From NCBI GenBank assembly GCA_964540855.1, contig CAZIOI010000014.1, positions 1 to 14,387 on the forward strand: DNA of 14,387 nucleotides, written 5' to 3'. The position numbers and the translations under genes are program-made. Origin of the DNA: CAZIOI01 sp964540855 (GTDB lineage: Bacteria; Patescibacteriota; UBA1384; DTJR01). The notes under the pieces were generated by a model. The model did not search any database and was not told where the DNA came from. It worked only from the letters and a program-made list of their open reading frames with translations. Below, one piece after another: positions 5,809-13,820 of this stretch; within the stretch, counting starts at the first letter, position 1; each line of letters opens with the position of its first letter.

Positions 5809-6876
5809 CTAACTAATATTAGACGAAACATTGTATATTGGGATAATAATTGAAAACACAATCACTCCCACCCCCGCACCTACAATTATCAAGAGAATCG
5901 GCTCTAAAAGGCTTGTTAAGGATTTGACTTTCTTCTCTGTTTCATCTTGATACAATCTTGCAAGCGTTAACAATATTTCATCGACCTTTCCTGTCTGCTC
6001 ACCAACAGCAATCATTTGCGACACTATGGGCGGAAAAATTGTTGACTCCGCCAACGGCACCGACATTGGAACACCGCGTTCAAGTTGTTTTGAAACCTTG
6101 ACCATAAATTTTTCATATACAGCATTACCCATAACCGAGCCGATTAATTTTATCGCATTTATAATTGGCACCCCAGAACCTACAAGCATACTGAACGTCA
6201 CCGAAAATTTTGCCATATAGACATTTATGTAAAAATCTTTCAAAACAGGTGCTGAAATTAAAAATTTTCCCAAAACGAATCTTCCATTATCAGTTTTTGC
6301 ATAGTATCTAACCCATAAAATAAGGGCAATCACAACTGCAATAATTATATACCAAGAAGTTATGAGAAAATTTGCCGTTGAAATCAAAAGAGTCGTAGTC
6401 CACGGTAAAGCCATATTGGAATCTTTAAACACCTCTTCCAATTTTGGAATAACCATCACCAAGAGAACACAACAAGCAACTATCATTGCAGCAATAACAA
6501 ATAGAGGATAGATCATTGCCGCTCTAATCGAAGAATTTAATTTATAATCCTTTTCCTGCTGATCGGCGAGTTGTCCAAGTACTTGCTCAAATTTACCTGA
6601 CGCTTCAGCAGCCTTGAGGCTTGCTATATAAACATCATTGAATACCTCAGGATGACGACTGAATGAACCTGATAGCGACTCACCCTCCTCTAGCCTTTTG
6701 ATAACATCTGTCACAACATCATGCATTCGCCTATTTGTCGTCTGTTTCGAAAGAATAGTCAGAGCACGCACTATCGGAAGACCGGCAGAGATCATCGTCG
6801 AAAGCGACCTTGTAAACAACGTCTTTTCTCTGAGAGTAACTCTATTAAAAATTTTTAGATTTATTTCAGCTGCCAT
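5809..6876 (-). CDS. pilC: T4P inner-membrane platform protein PilC
   Basis: This 355-residue polytopic membrane protein is the platform that links the PilB/PilT motors to pilin insertion and extraction. It has two T2SSF domains, about 18-142 and 219-342. Their matching signatures are 'KAAEASGKFEQVLGQLADQQ' in the first and 'VGEQTGKVDEILLTLARLYQ' in the second. Membrane segments lie at about 121-143, 163-190 and 324-347, a standard PilC/GspF topology. It is shorter than the roughly 400 residues of proteobacterial PilC because the first T2SSF domain begins almost at the N-terminus. The start ATG shares one base with the pilT stop (TGATG), and there is no convincing SD, so coupling is likely. 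It is the last gene of the machine block before the pilins. Confidence 0.95.
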   Translation of the reverse strand: MAAEINLKIFNRVTLREKTLFTRSLSTMISAGLPIVRALTILSKQTTNRRMHDVVTDVIKRLEEGESLSGSFSRHPEVFNDVYIASLKAAEASGKFEQVLGQLADQQEKDYKLNSSIRAAMIYPLFVIAAMIVACCVLLVMVIPKLEEVFKDSNMALPWTTTLLISTANFLITSWYIIIAVVIALILWVRYYAKTDNGRFVLGKFLISAPVLKDFYINVYMAKFSVTFSMLVGSGVPIINAIKLIGSVMGNAVYEKFMVKVSKQLERGVPMSVPLAESTIFPPIVSQMIAVGEQTGKVDEILLTLARLYQDETEKKVKSLTSLLEPILLIIVGAGVGVIVFSIIIPIYNVSSNIS

Positions 6877-7940
6877 CAGAACACCATTTGTTTAAATGTT
6901 TTTATATCACTCGCCCATTTTAGCGCTTCCTCCAGCGCTATTTCCCCGCGTGAAACATAATCCGCCAAAACTTTATCCAGCGTTATCATTCCTTCCGCCG
7001 CACTAGTTTGGATCACCGATTGTATAAGATGAGTCTTTTCTTCTCTTATAAGACTTCTGATCGCCTGATTGGCTACCATAATCTCACAGACTGGTATTCT
7101 CCCTGTCCCAGACGCTTTTTGAATAAGCCTTTGTGAAATCACCCCTGAAAGAACATTTGCTAACTGTTGACGTATTTGTGACTGCTGATTTTTCGGGAAA
7201 ACGTCAATAATACGATCCGGGGTTTGCGCCGCACTGTTGGTGTGCAAACTAGTTACAACCAAATGACCCGTTTCTGCAATAGTCAAAGCCGCCTCAAAAG
7301 TATCGACGTCTCTCATCTCTCCAATGAAGACAACATCTGGATCCTCACGAAGCACGCTTCTTAGACCTCGTGTAAAACTTAATGTGTCCGTCCCTAATTC
7401 TCTCTGCGTAACAATACTTTTTTTACTTTCAAAAACATATTCAACAGGGTCTTCGATAGTTATAACATGCTTTGAAAAATTTTGATTTACATATTCTACA
7501 ATCGCCGCTATCGTAGTTGATTTCCCATGACCAGTCGGACCGGTTACAATAACCAATCCCTGCTCTTTGTTACCAAATTCCTGAATAACAGGTGGCAATC
7601 CAAGGTCACCTATTAATCTGATTTCCCTCGGAATAAACCTAAAAGAGCCGGCAACACGACCAGATTCAAAATAAACATTTGACCTAACTCTAGCACCATC
7701 GAAAGAAAAACTAAAATCAACTTCTTTTTCTGATTTTAACCTGGAAATATATTCGTTCTTAAGGGTAGTCGCAATAAGCGCTTGCGCTTCTTCTTCTGTA
7801 AGCTTTGCTTCACCTTCCATATCACGAAGCTGGCCATCAATCCTGACAACCGGTTCACCTTCTGAAACTATATGCAAGTCGCTTGCTCGCATCGATATTG
7901 CCTTTTGAAAAATCGACGCCATCCTTTCGGCAGCTTCCAT
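6876..7940 (-). CDS. pilT: T4P retraction ATPase PilT
   Basis: This 354-residue cytoplasmic hexameric ATPase powers pilus retraction and twitching. Visible in order: N-terminal PAS-like domain with 'RASDLHI' at 18-24 and 'RIDGQLR'; Walker A GPTGHGKST at 134-142; Asp box 'TIEDPVEY' near 161; Walker B VVFIGEMRD at 203-211 with catalytic E208; His box TGHLVVTSLHTN at 224-235; and AIRSLIRE at 293-300. The last is the PilT-specific C-terminal motif (AIRNLIRE type), which separates it from PilB and supports a retraction role. The Walker A has His where Ser is usual. There is no Cys4 zinc site, also typical of PilT. The ATG directly abuts the pilB stop (TAA-ATG), with AGGAGG 5 nt upstream inside pilB. 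Confidence 0.95.
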   Translation of the reverse strand: MEAAERMASIFQKAISMRASDLHIVSEGEPVVRIDGQLRDMEGEAKLTEEEAQALIATTLKNEYISRLKSEKEVDFSFSFDGARVRSNVYFESGRVAGSFRFIPREIRLIGDLGLPPVIQEFGNKEQGLVIVTGPTGHGKSTTIAAIVEYVNQNFSKHVITIEDPVEYVFESKKSIVTQRELGTDTLSFTRGLRSVLREDPDVVFIGEMRDVDTFEAALTIAETGHLVVTSLHTNSAAQTPDRIIDVFPKNQQSQIRQQLANVLSGVISQRLIQKASGTGRIPVCEIMVANQAIRSLIREEKTHLIQSVIQTSAAEGMITLDKVLADYVSRGEIALEEALKWASDIKTFKQMVF

Positions 7941-10205
7941 TTACCCCTCCTTTGTTTCGCTGGTGGCTCTTAAAACCTCATCAACAGTAGTCAAGCCCTT
8001 AACAGCCTTTATCATACCATCTTGTCGCATACTAATCATACCTTCTTTGGTCGCCTGTGCAAATACTTCTTCGGCTGATTTCCGATCCAAAACAAGATTC
8101 TCTATTGTTTCGGACATTTCAAGAACTTCATATATCCCGACTCTACCTTTAAATCCATTTTTACACTCGCTACACCCCTTTCCCTTAAAAAATTTCAAGG
8201 GATGCGAAAAATTTATTTTTTCAAATTGTCGTTTTACTTCGTACACTACGGACTGTGGGACACTTACCTCTTCGCGACATTTGGGGCATATTCTCCTTAC
8301 CAACCTCTGACCTATTACAGCATTGATAGCTGAAGTTAACAGAAACGGCTCGACCCCTAAATTTGTCATCCTAGGTAACGCGCCCGAAGAATTATTTGTG
8401 TGTAGCGTAGATAATACCAAATGCCCCGTAAGGGCAGCTTGGGTTGCGAGTTCTGCAGTTTCTTTATCACGAATTTCGCCGACCATTACGACATTAGGGT
8501 CCTGTCTTAAAACACTTCTTAAGCCTTCCGCAAAACCAAAACCGATCTGTGGCTTTACCTGTACTTGGTTTATTCCCTGAATTTCATATTCAACAGGATC
8601 TTCGAGTGTCACAATGTTTGTTTGCGGTTTATTAAGCTTGGTGAGTATCGCGTAAAGCGAAGTCGATTTACCCGACCCCGTAGGCCCGGTTGCCAAAATA
8701 ACACCGTAGGGTTTAGCCATCGCTTTCGCTATTCGATCATAACCAAGACCATCCAAACCAAGCTCCGCCAAGTCTTGCAATGTCTTAGATTTTGAAAGAA
8801 GCCTCATAACTACTTTTTCGCCAAAAACCGTCGGTAGAGTAGATATCCGAACGTCGATCGCCTCACCGTTTACTACAACCTCTATCCTACCGTCCTGTGG
8901 AACGCGCTGCTCATCGATTTTAAGTTTAGAGAGAATCTTTATCCTAGCTACCACCCCAGCATTCAGGGTAGCGGGTATTAGAATAACTTCATTTAATTCG
9001 CCGTCCACCCTATAGCGCACTCTGACTGCTTTTTCATAGGGTTCAATATGAATATCACTCGCCCTGTTTGTAACAGCCATAAAAATTATCGATGCTACCG
9101 TTTGAGGAATTTGCCCCGAATTAACAAACATCTTTATATCATTAATGTTAATAGTATCCTTGACAAGAAATTTCACCAGATCAGGTTCTTCCATCGAACT
9201 ATCAGTTTTAGTGACTGACTGTGACACTTCGTTTAATTTCAACGTCGCAACCGAACTGGTATCAGCCGCGGTTGCATCTAAGATGCTTTTTTCCTCTGCA
9301 AGCGTAATGTTTTTTGTGTTTGACTGCACGTTTGACTCGTTGTCCGTTTTTTCCTCGACTTTAACTTCAAATTGCGACTCCTTCTGCTGAGACTGGTTCA
9401 AAGTTCCGTAGCGTTCTATTGCTGCATCTACATTTGCCTTGTCTGCTTGTATCAGATTTAACTTAACACCACTTTTGCTCTGCACAAATTCAAAAATTTC
9501 TTTAAGACCGACAAGATTGATATCCGAAACCGCAACATCGAAAGAACCGTCATCTTCCTGACGAAAAATGACAGATGAATATTTTCGAGCGATATCAATC
9601 GGAATCTTTCGTAAAATTTTTTCGTTAATAGAATTAGGATCGAACTTAACAGGTATGGGTTTTGTGTCAGATTGAGTCGGCGGTAACTTGATATCTTCGT
9701 TTTTTCTGTCATGGCTTATATTATCTTTTTGCTGTTGGATTTGTTGTATATTTTTTATCGGCGGCATACTGGAGGCTATAAAAAACTCGAGCTTTAAACC
9801 AAGCTTTTTTTCCAGCAGAGCTATCGCCGATTGGTTGAGTTTTGAAAATTTTACCGGATCAAGAAGTGCAACCTGCAAAACCTTCGACTTATCGTCTATT
9901 GCAAACGGCACAAAACCGTATTTTGCAGCATTCTGTTCATCTATAAGTTCGGACGCTCTTTCGTCTATAGACTGAAGTTTGACATATGGTATGCCAACAG
10001 ATCTTGCAAATATTTCCGCCAATTTATCCGGAGGAATCACATTGCGCTCTGCTAATGCATCATACAGAGACTCAATCGTGTCGTACTTTTCTCTCAAAAA
10101 AAAAGTCTCCTCTTTTTTTAGGTATTCAAGAGCAACAAGCTCATCCAAAAAAGATATAAGAGCAGAAAACTCGTCTTTTACTAGTGATAGTGTTCCCTGT
10201 GGCAT
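7941..10205 (-). CDS. pilB: T4P extension ATPase PilB with duplicated N-terminal domain
   Basis: This 754-residue assembly ATPase drives pilus extension. Residues about 45-150 form a GspE-N/MshEN-like domain. Residues about 190-267 look like a second copy of its latter half (ILRKIPIDIARKYSSVIF, then DVAVSDIN). A polar, Ser/Glu/Lys-rich linker follows (about 268-345). The motor core contains 'ASDIHIEPYEKAVRVRYRVDGE' elements near 382-403, Walker A GPTGSGKS at 507-514, Asp box TLEDPVEY at 533-540 and Walker B VVMVGEIRD at 572-580. The His box TGHLVLSTLHTNN starts at 593, and a Cys4 zinc site (C640, C643, C678, C681) is typical of PilB/GspE and absent from PilT. It is longer than the usual 560-580 residues. 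The ATG lies 5 bp after the upstream stop with no clear SD. Confidence 0.96.
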   Translation of the reverse strand: MPQGTLSLVKDEFSALISFLDELVALEYLKKEETFFLREKYDTIESLYDALAERNVIPPDKLAEIFARSVGIPYVKLQSIDERASELIDEQNAAKYGFVPFAIDDKSKVLQVALLDPVKFSKLNQSAIALLEKKLGLKLEFFIASSMPPIKNIQQIQQQKDNISHDRKNEDIKLPPTQSDTKPIPVKFDPNSINEKILRKIPIDIARKYSSVIFRQEDDGSFDVAVSDINLVGLKEIFEFVQSKSGVKLNLIQADKANVDAAIERYGTLNQSQQKESQFEVKVEEKTDNESNVQSNTKNITLAEEKSILDATAADTSSVATLKLNEVSQSVTKTDSSMEEPDLVKFLVKDTININDIKMFVNSGQIPQTVASIIFMAVTNRASDIHIEPYEKAVRVRYRVDGELNEVILIPATLNAGVVARIKILSKLKIDEQRVPQDGRIEVVVNGEAIDVRISTLPTVFGEKVVMRLLSKSKTLQDLAELGLDGLGYDRIAKAMAKPYGVILATGPTGSGKSTSLYAILTKLNKPQTNIVTLEDPVEYEIQGINQVQVKPQIGFGFAEGLRSVLRQDPNVVMVGEIRDKETAELATQAALTGHLVLSTLHTNNSSGALPRMTNLGVEPFLLTSAINAVIGQRLVRRICPKCREEVSVPQSVVYEVKRQFEKINFSHPLKFFKGKGCSECKNGFKGRVGIYEVLEMSETIENLVLDRKSAEEVFAQATKEGMISMRQDGMIKAVKGLTTVDEVLRATSETKEG

Positions 10206-10210
10206 CTAAA

Positions 10211-10462
10211 TTAATATGAATCGAACGGATTTTCTCGTCCTATCTGATCTGCTGTTACAGAAATCGGAACGTCACCGTTTTTATTTAATGCATTTGTATC
10301 AGAAGCACTTTTGTTAAAATCTTCCCTGGAGAGAACATTTGTCTCAATGCCAATGTCAGCTATCTCTACTTTATCTGCTTTAGTCAAATAACAACCTAGA
10401 CCAAAAACAATCGCTATTGTTAGGGCAAATCCTAAAATAAAATAAGATATGTTTTTACTCAT
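10211..10462 (-). CDS. Small membrane-anchored protein, possible reduced PilP
   Basis: This 83-residue protein has one N-terminal membrane segment (about 6-26, ISYFILGFALTIAIVFGLGC), then a polar, mostly disordered tail ending in 'QIGRENPFDSY'. The start is the ATG at 10462, 5 nt after AGGAGG. It overlaps the pilO stop by 8 bp. In gammaproteobacterial clusters pilP follows pilO, and PilP has a membrane anchor, a flexible linker that contacts PilN/PilO, and a beta-sandwich that binds the secretin. From memory, an R-x-P-F motif often precedes that sandwich. This protein has anchor, linker and an R-E-N-P-F motif but no sandwich. PilP-like is an inference from position and shape. 'GLGC' is not a good lipobox. 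Confidence 0.7.
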   Translation of the reverse strand: MSKNISYFILGFALTIAIVFGLGCYLTKADKVEIADIGIETNVLSREDFNKSASDTNALNKNGDVPISVTADQIGRENPFDSY

Positions 10463-11027
10463 CAATGCCTCCTTCATCTGTTGCTTCATCAGTAGCCACA
10501 ACTTTAGGATCTTCTTCTATATATGGAAAAGTTACATCAAAACTTGCCTCAAGCGATCCAGTCTCCTCGTTAGGTGAAAAATTAATATCGGAAGCCACAA
10601 CAGGTCTGATATTGGAATTAACATCATTAAAAAAATCTATAAACTTGTTGTAGTCACCTTCTGCGGTAACATTCATTGTCAAAGATCCCTCAGCAGAACT
10701 AAAAGTAGCTGTCTTCACCGTTATTTCTTGGCGAGAGGCTATATTGGCTATTTGTAACAAAGACTCTTCGGCCTTTTCCTTGGTTGGTATAGCTATACCC
10801 AATACTTCTACCTCTTTTTTAGCCTGCTGAATCAATTGAACCGCGTCTCTGATCGCTTGGACTTTTTGTTTCCCAACCGCTAACTCTTGCTCTTTTTGGA
10901 CAACACTTTGATTAAGATCTCTAAGAGTCGTTATTTGAGGGATAATATAAGCTATTAATACGACTAGTGCAACCAAAAGAAGCAAAGCTGCTAATGCTAC
11001 TGGAATTTGTGATGTTTTTTTGTTCAT
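10455..11027 (-). CDS. pilO: T4P alignment-complex protein PilO
   Basis: This 190-residue bitopic inner-membrane protein has a short cytoplasmic N-terminus (MNKKTSQIP), one membrane helix at about 9-30, a periplasm-side coiled coil at about 35-75 (heptad-like LNQSVVQKEQELAVGKQKV) and a ferredoxin-like domain at about 80-170. An acidic tail follows (EEDPKVVATDEATDEGG). This architecture and the position after the PilN-like gene identify PilO, which dimerises with PilN to connect the cytoplasmic motor to the pilus. 'AEGDYNKFIDFFNDVNSNIRP' is the typical PilO strand-helix ('G.Y..l..Fl..le...R'). AGGAG overlaps the upstream TAG, close to the ATG. The 3' end overlaps the small gene by 8 bp. Confidence 0.88.
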   Translation of the reverse strand: MNKKTSQIPVALAALLLLVALVVLIAYIIPQITTLRDLNQSVVQKEQELAVGKQKVQAIRDAVQLIQQAKKEVEVLGIAIPTKEKAEESLLQIANIASRQEITVKTATFSSAEGSLTMNVTAEGDYNKFIDFFNDVNSNIRPVVASDINFSPNEETGSLEASFDVTFPYIEEDPKVVATDEATDEGGIDE

Positions 11028-11034
11028 TTAACTC

Positions 11035-11652
11035 CTAAATATTGGCACTGCTACCAACCGATTTTGCGCTCGTCGAGCCAACTTGAGATTTCAATCTAAA
11101 TTTAGATCTGTCGACTTTAATAGCTAACGAAAAATCAATCTTTTGCGTTTCCGTGTTTAGGGACGCAGAAGACAATCTCGCATCCGTCACAATGTCGACC
11201 TGTCTATAAGCCGTGACAACTTTGGAGACATCAGCATAACTATCTGCCGAACCTGACATAGTTATATCCTCGTCCTGAACCGCTAACGAGATCAGAGAAG
11301 ATTTTTTTAAAATATTTGATGAAACAGTCGATAAAAGTTTTCCAAACTGTTCCCTGGAATCTAAAGCTATTTTAAGCGAATCGAGTTGATTTTTTATTGT
11401 AGATATTTGTTTTTGTTCTTTTTTTAGAGACGCCAACGGTGCGGTTACGTCATTCTCAATCGAAACATCAAGAGATTCAACAGTAGATTGCTTACTTTTT
11501 ATAGAACCAAACGTCAATATAGCTCCAAGTAAGATAGCAATACTTACACCGACTATCAAATAGGAGACACCTACCTCAGGAGTTTTCGATACCTGCTCAA
11601 TGTCATCGCTCACAGTACTAAGCAGACTCTGCTTGTCGTCTTCTAAAACCAC
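11035..11652 (-). CDS. pilN: T4P alignment-complex protein, PilN-like
   Basis: This 205-residue bitopic membrane protein has a cytoplasmic acidic N-terminus of about 28 residues, a membrane helix at about 29-50, a coiled coil at about 52-100 and a C-terminal ferredoxin-like domain. The pattern 'ITMSGSADSYADVSKVVTAYRQ' matches the PilN style ('l.G.a.sy..v..f...l'). The topology and place directly before pilO support PilN. The N-terminus does not show the INLLP/FNLLP-type motif that docks into PilM. The start is GTG at 11652, 5 nt after AGGAGG. A promoter lies in the 56-bp gap upstream, so this gene opens the machine operon. The C-terminal 20 residues are Ser/Ala-rich and probably disordered. 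Confidence 0.78.
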   Translation of the reverse strand: MVLEDDKQSLLSTVSDDIEQVSKTPEVGVSYLIVGVSIAILLGAILTFGSIKSKQSTVESLDVSIENDVTAPLASLKKEQKQISTIKNQLDSLKIALDSREQFGKLLSTVSSNILKKSSLISLAVQDEDITMSGSADSYADVSKVVTAYRQVDIVTDARLSSASLNTETQKIDFSLAIKVDRSKFRLKSQVGSTSAKSVGSSANI

Positions 11653-11657
11653 TTGTC

Positions 11658-11663
11658 CCTCCT
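11658..11663 (-). promoter_or_regulatory. Shine-Dalgarno of the PilN-like gene
   Basis: A perfect AGGAGG at 11663-11658 lies 5 nt before the GTG at 11652. It decides this non-ATG start, as there is no ATG nearby that would give a complete membrane helix. Confidence 0.75.
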
Positions 11664-11675
11664 CTACTTAAAATC

Positions 11676-11705
11676 ATTATACATTATTTAAAAAAACAAA
11701 TGCAA
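11676..11705 (-). promoter_or_regulatory. Sigma70-type promoter of the pilN-pilC operon
   Basis: On the minus strand TTGCAT (11705-11700) and a perfect TATAAT (11681-11676) are separated by 18 bp containing a seven-T run. The predicted start near 11669 leaves a leader of about 17 nt that contains AGGAGG. This is the only sizeable gap between the surface-protein genes and the machine genes, which supports a new transcription unit starting here. Confidence 0.65.
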
Positions 11706-11708
11706 ACT

Positions 11709-13820
11709 TTAACGAGCGGTTACCAAAGAATTGATACCTTCAAATCCAGGTAACGGTTGATTCATTAATGCAGCATCGTTATAAATCATAATTCCGTATT
11801 CGGCTGATTCTCTACTGCGCGGGTTAAATTCAATTTCGTCAGCTACTAGTGAACCATATATCTTGAGCATTCGACCTTCTTTTGTAAACAAAATTTTTCC
11901 ACCGGAAGATGCACCTTCTGCTCGGGGATTAAAAACAATACCTCTAAAAGATCTTGCTTGTTTAGAAAATACAACACCACCGCCAGTTACAACAACTCCC
12001 ATTTTTGCGCTGGATATAAAGTTAAGATTGTTTATTGTTACGGTATTATCACTTCGACCATTATCAAAATCTATAAATATTGTTCCACGTCCATATATAT
12101 TAGTTGCGAAACCAGATTTACCAATATCAATATTTTGAGTTCCGTCACCTGTAACTTTAAGGTACCACATTCTCCCGTTTGGCCAAGTGTCATCGATAGC
12201 TGCATTCGTGTTAAACTGGCTACAATTATTTAATTGTAAATTCATAGGCTTTCCGTCGCTTCCAAGCTGCCCCGCAGATGAGAGCTTACATCTGTCCTCA
12301 GGAGCACCAACTGACTTAGTATATGAATCCAAGGCGGATTTCATCGTACTGTTTTTATACTTGTCATTCCCACCTTCGGCTTGATTGCCCCAAGCAATTA
12401 CGGAATTTTTATCAAAATAATAGTTGTATAGTGCATCCTGGCTATTCAGTTTGTTACCGACAGCATAATCTTTGTTTGAAATCGCGCTAAAACGCGAATT
12501 AAAGTCAATAGCATTACCGGCATAACTTTCACCGGAGAAGATATTGCCAAACAGGTAAAACGCCGGATTATATAGTAGATAAAACTGATCAAAAGCAATT
12601 TCTTGACCGGAGGATTTTATGACTGCAGGTAAAGACAACAAATTACCGCCGCGACTCTTACCTGCAAAGCCGCGTTTATATACGTAAAACGGATTTGTTT
12701 GTTGTGTTCCACCGGATTCTATCGAGTAACTGACAAAAGACGGACTTAGCTGATCATCAATCGGATATTTTTTACCCGTTGGGCCATCAAGATCATATTC
12801 CTTAGGAGAAGAGTCTGAAGCAAGATAGTCAGAACCCTTGATCAGCATAAAATTGTTAGATGATGATAAAATTTCGGCTCCACCGGAGGCAGACAAAACC
12901 AGCCTCGACTGAGAAAGGATATTTTTTGCCTGATCATTTACACCAATTTTATATGTGTAGCAAAAATAATAAGTTTCATCTTTTGCGACACCTATATCAC
13001 TCCATGATGAATAGCTTGACCCTATTTCACCGGAATTACTCGAAAATGAAGCCGGATAAATTTTGTCCGATGCCTCAAGCCCACACAGAATAATCTTTCG
13101 GGCATCAGAATTGGTAATATTGTTGATCTCGTAAGCTTCCGGTCTGTAATCAGCCAATGAGGTAGCTCCGATTCCGGCCGTTTTGGGCGTTATTGCGATT
13201 CTTGCTACAGCCATATCGCCGGGAACAAAAGTGCTTGTGAGAACGGGTTTCTGACTCCCATCAGCATTTGTATCAACCCTAAAGATTTTCTTTTCAAGAT
13301 TGATCGAGCTATACCCAAGAGAATCAACTTCGTACTCCACTCTCAAGCTTTTAAGAACCGGCGAGGTGGTTGCCGTACCGTCAAAAACAACCGATATGTA
13401 TAAATCACGTGAGTCAGAAAGCTTGCCAGTGTTTAGCTCATCTATCGTTTTCCATGTTTTGTTGTCTGTCGAAAATTTGGGGGTTAGACTGACCGTGGCA
13501 GCTGAAACCCCTGCAATCTCTGAATAAAGGATCGAATCACTCTCTATGACAGCTCTTTTCCACTTCGCCACTCCGCTAGCCGAGGTCTTGGTCGTTATAT
13601 AGCCCCTTGTCGCAAAACCGGTTTCCTCGTCCAAAAGCCTCAGACCGGAATTGCTGCCAATATTGTCAACCTTGTTTAATGTCCAACCGGACCATTCATT
13701 GTCATATGCCCAGCTAAAAAAGAGTGTGCTTGTGCCGGCAGCGTCAACAGATCTCGAACAAAGCAGCGCTGTTGCACAGATTAGAACAAAAAGTCCTGTC
13801 TTTTTAAATTTTATATTCAT
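11709..13820 (-). CDS. Large secreted surface protein, candidate pilus-associated adhesin
   Basis: This 703-residue exported protein of no named family starts with a Sec-type signal peptide (basic MNIKFKKTG, hydrophobic core, likely cut after SVDA near 27). Residues about 35-165 look like a beta-sandwich of the discoidin/lectin-like kind (repeated Trp; 'TATTSPVLKSLRVEYEVDS' at its end). At about 195-330 is a DUF11-like beta domain starting FVPGD, with DYRP at 224-227. The C-terminal third (about 550-690) has strand repeats around 'GRGTIFIDFDNG', 'GGGVVFSKQARSFRGIVF' and 'LKIYGSLVADEIEFNPR'. These resemble the beta-helical end of CPR PilX-like surface proteins. That likeness is from memory. 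The true start is the ATG at 13820. A longer in-frame stretch would overlap the upstream gene by more than 200 bp and bury the signal peptide. Overlap with the upstream gene is 17 bp. Confidence 0.8.
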   Translation of the reverse strand: MNIKFKKTGLFVLICATALLCSRSVDAAGTSTLFFSWAYDNEWSGWTLNKVDNIGSNSGLRLLDEETGFATRGYITTKTSASGVAKWKRAVIESDSILYSEIAGVSAATVSLTPKFSTDNKTWKTIDELNTGKLSDSRDLYISVVFDGTATTSPVLKSLRVEYEVDSLGYSSINLEKKIFRVDTNADGSQKPVLTSTFVPGDMAVARIAITPKTAGIGATSLADYRPEAYEINNITNSDARKIILCGLEASDKIYPASFSSNSGEIGSSYSSWSDIGVAKDETYYFCYTYKIGVNDQAKNILSQSRLVLSASGGAEILSSSNNFMLIKGSDYLASDSSPKEYDLDGPTGKKYPIDDQLSPSFVSYSIESGGTQQTNPFYVYKRGFAGKSRGGNLLSLPAVIKSSGQEIAFDQFYLLYNPAFYLFGNIFSGESYAGNAIDFNSRFSAISNKDYAVGNKLNSQDALYNYYFDKNSVIAWGNQAEGGNDKYKNSTMKSALDSYTKSVGAPEDRCKLSSAGQLGSDGKPMNLQLNNCSQFNTNAAIDDTWPNGRMWYLKVTGDGTQNIDIGKSGFATNIYGRGTIFIDFDNGRSDNTVTINNLNFISSAKMGVVVTGGGVVFSKQARSFRGIVFNPRAEGASSGGKILFTKEGRMLKIYGSLVADEIEFNPRSRESAEYGIMIYNDAALMNQPLPGFEGINSLVTAR

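Noticed and set aside
10385..10410. Possible lipoprotein site (GLGC) in the 83-residue protein
   Set aside because: The -3 and -2 residues do not fit a lipobox well, and the Cys is at the end of an ordinary membrane anchor.
10463..10501. 13-codon N-terminal extension of the small PilP-like protein
   Set aside because: It overlaps pilO in another frame, and the AGGAGG 5 nt before the ATG at 10462 fixes the shorter start.
11685..11711. T-run after the 703-residue gene as an intrinsic terminator
   Set aside because: No stable GC stem precedes the seven-T run. The run is better explained as the spacer of the pilN promoter.
13755..13820. Possible lipobox at the cysteine near residue 21 of the 703-residue protein
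   Set aside because: The residues before the Cys (A-L-L) do not fit a lipobox, and a normal signal peptidase I site (SVDA/A) follows.
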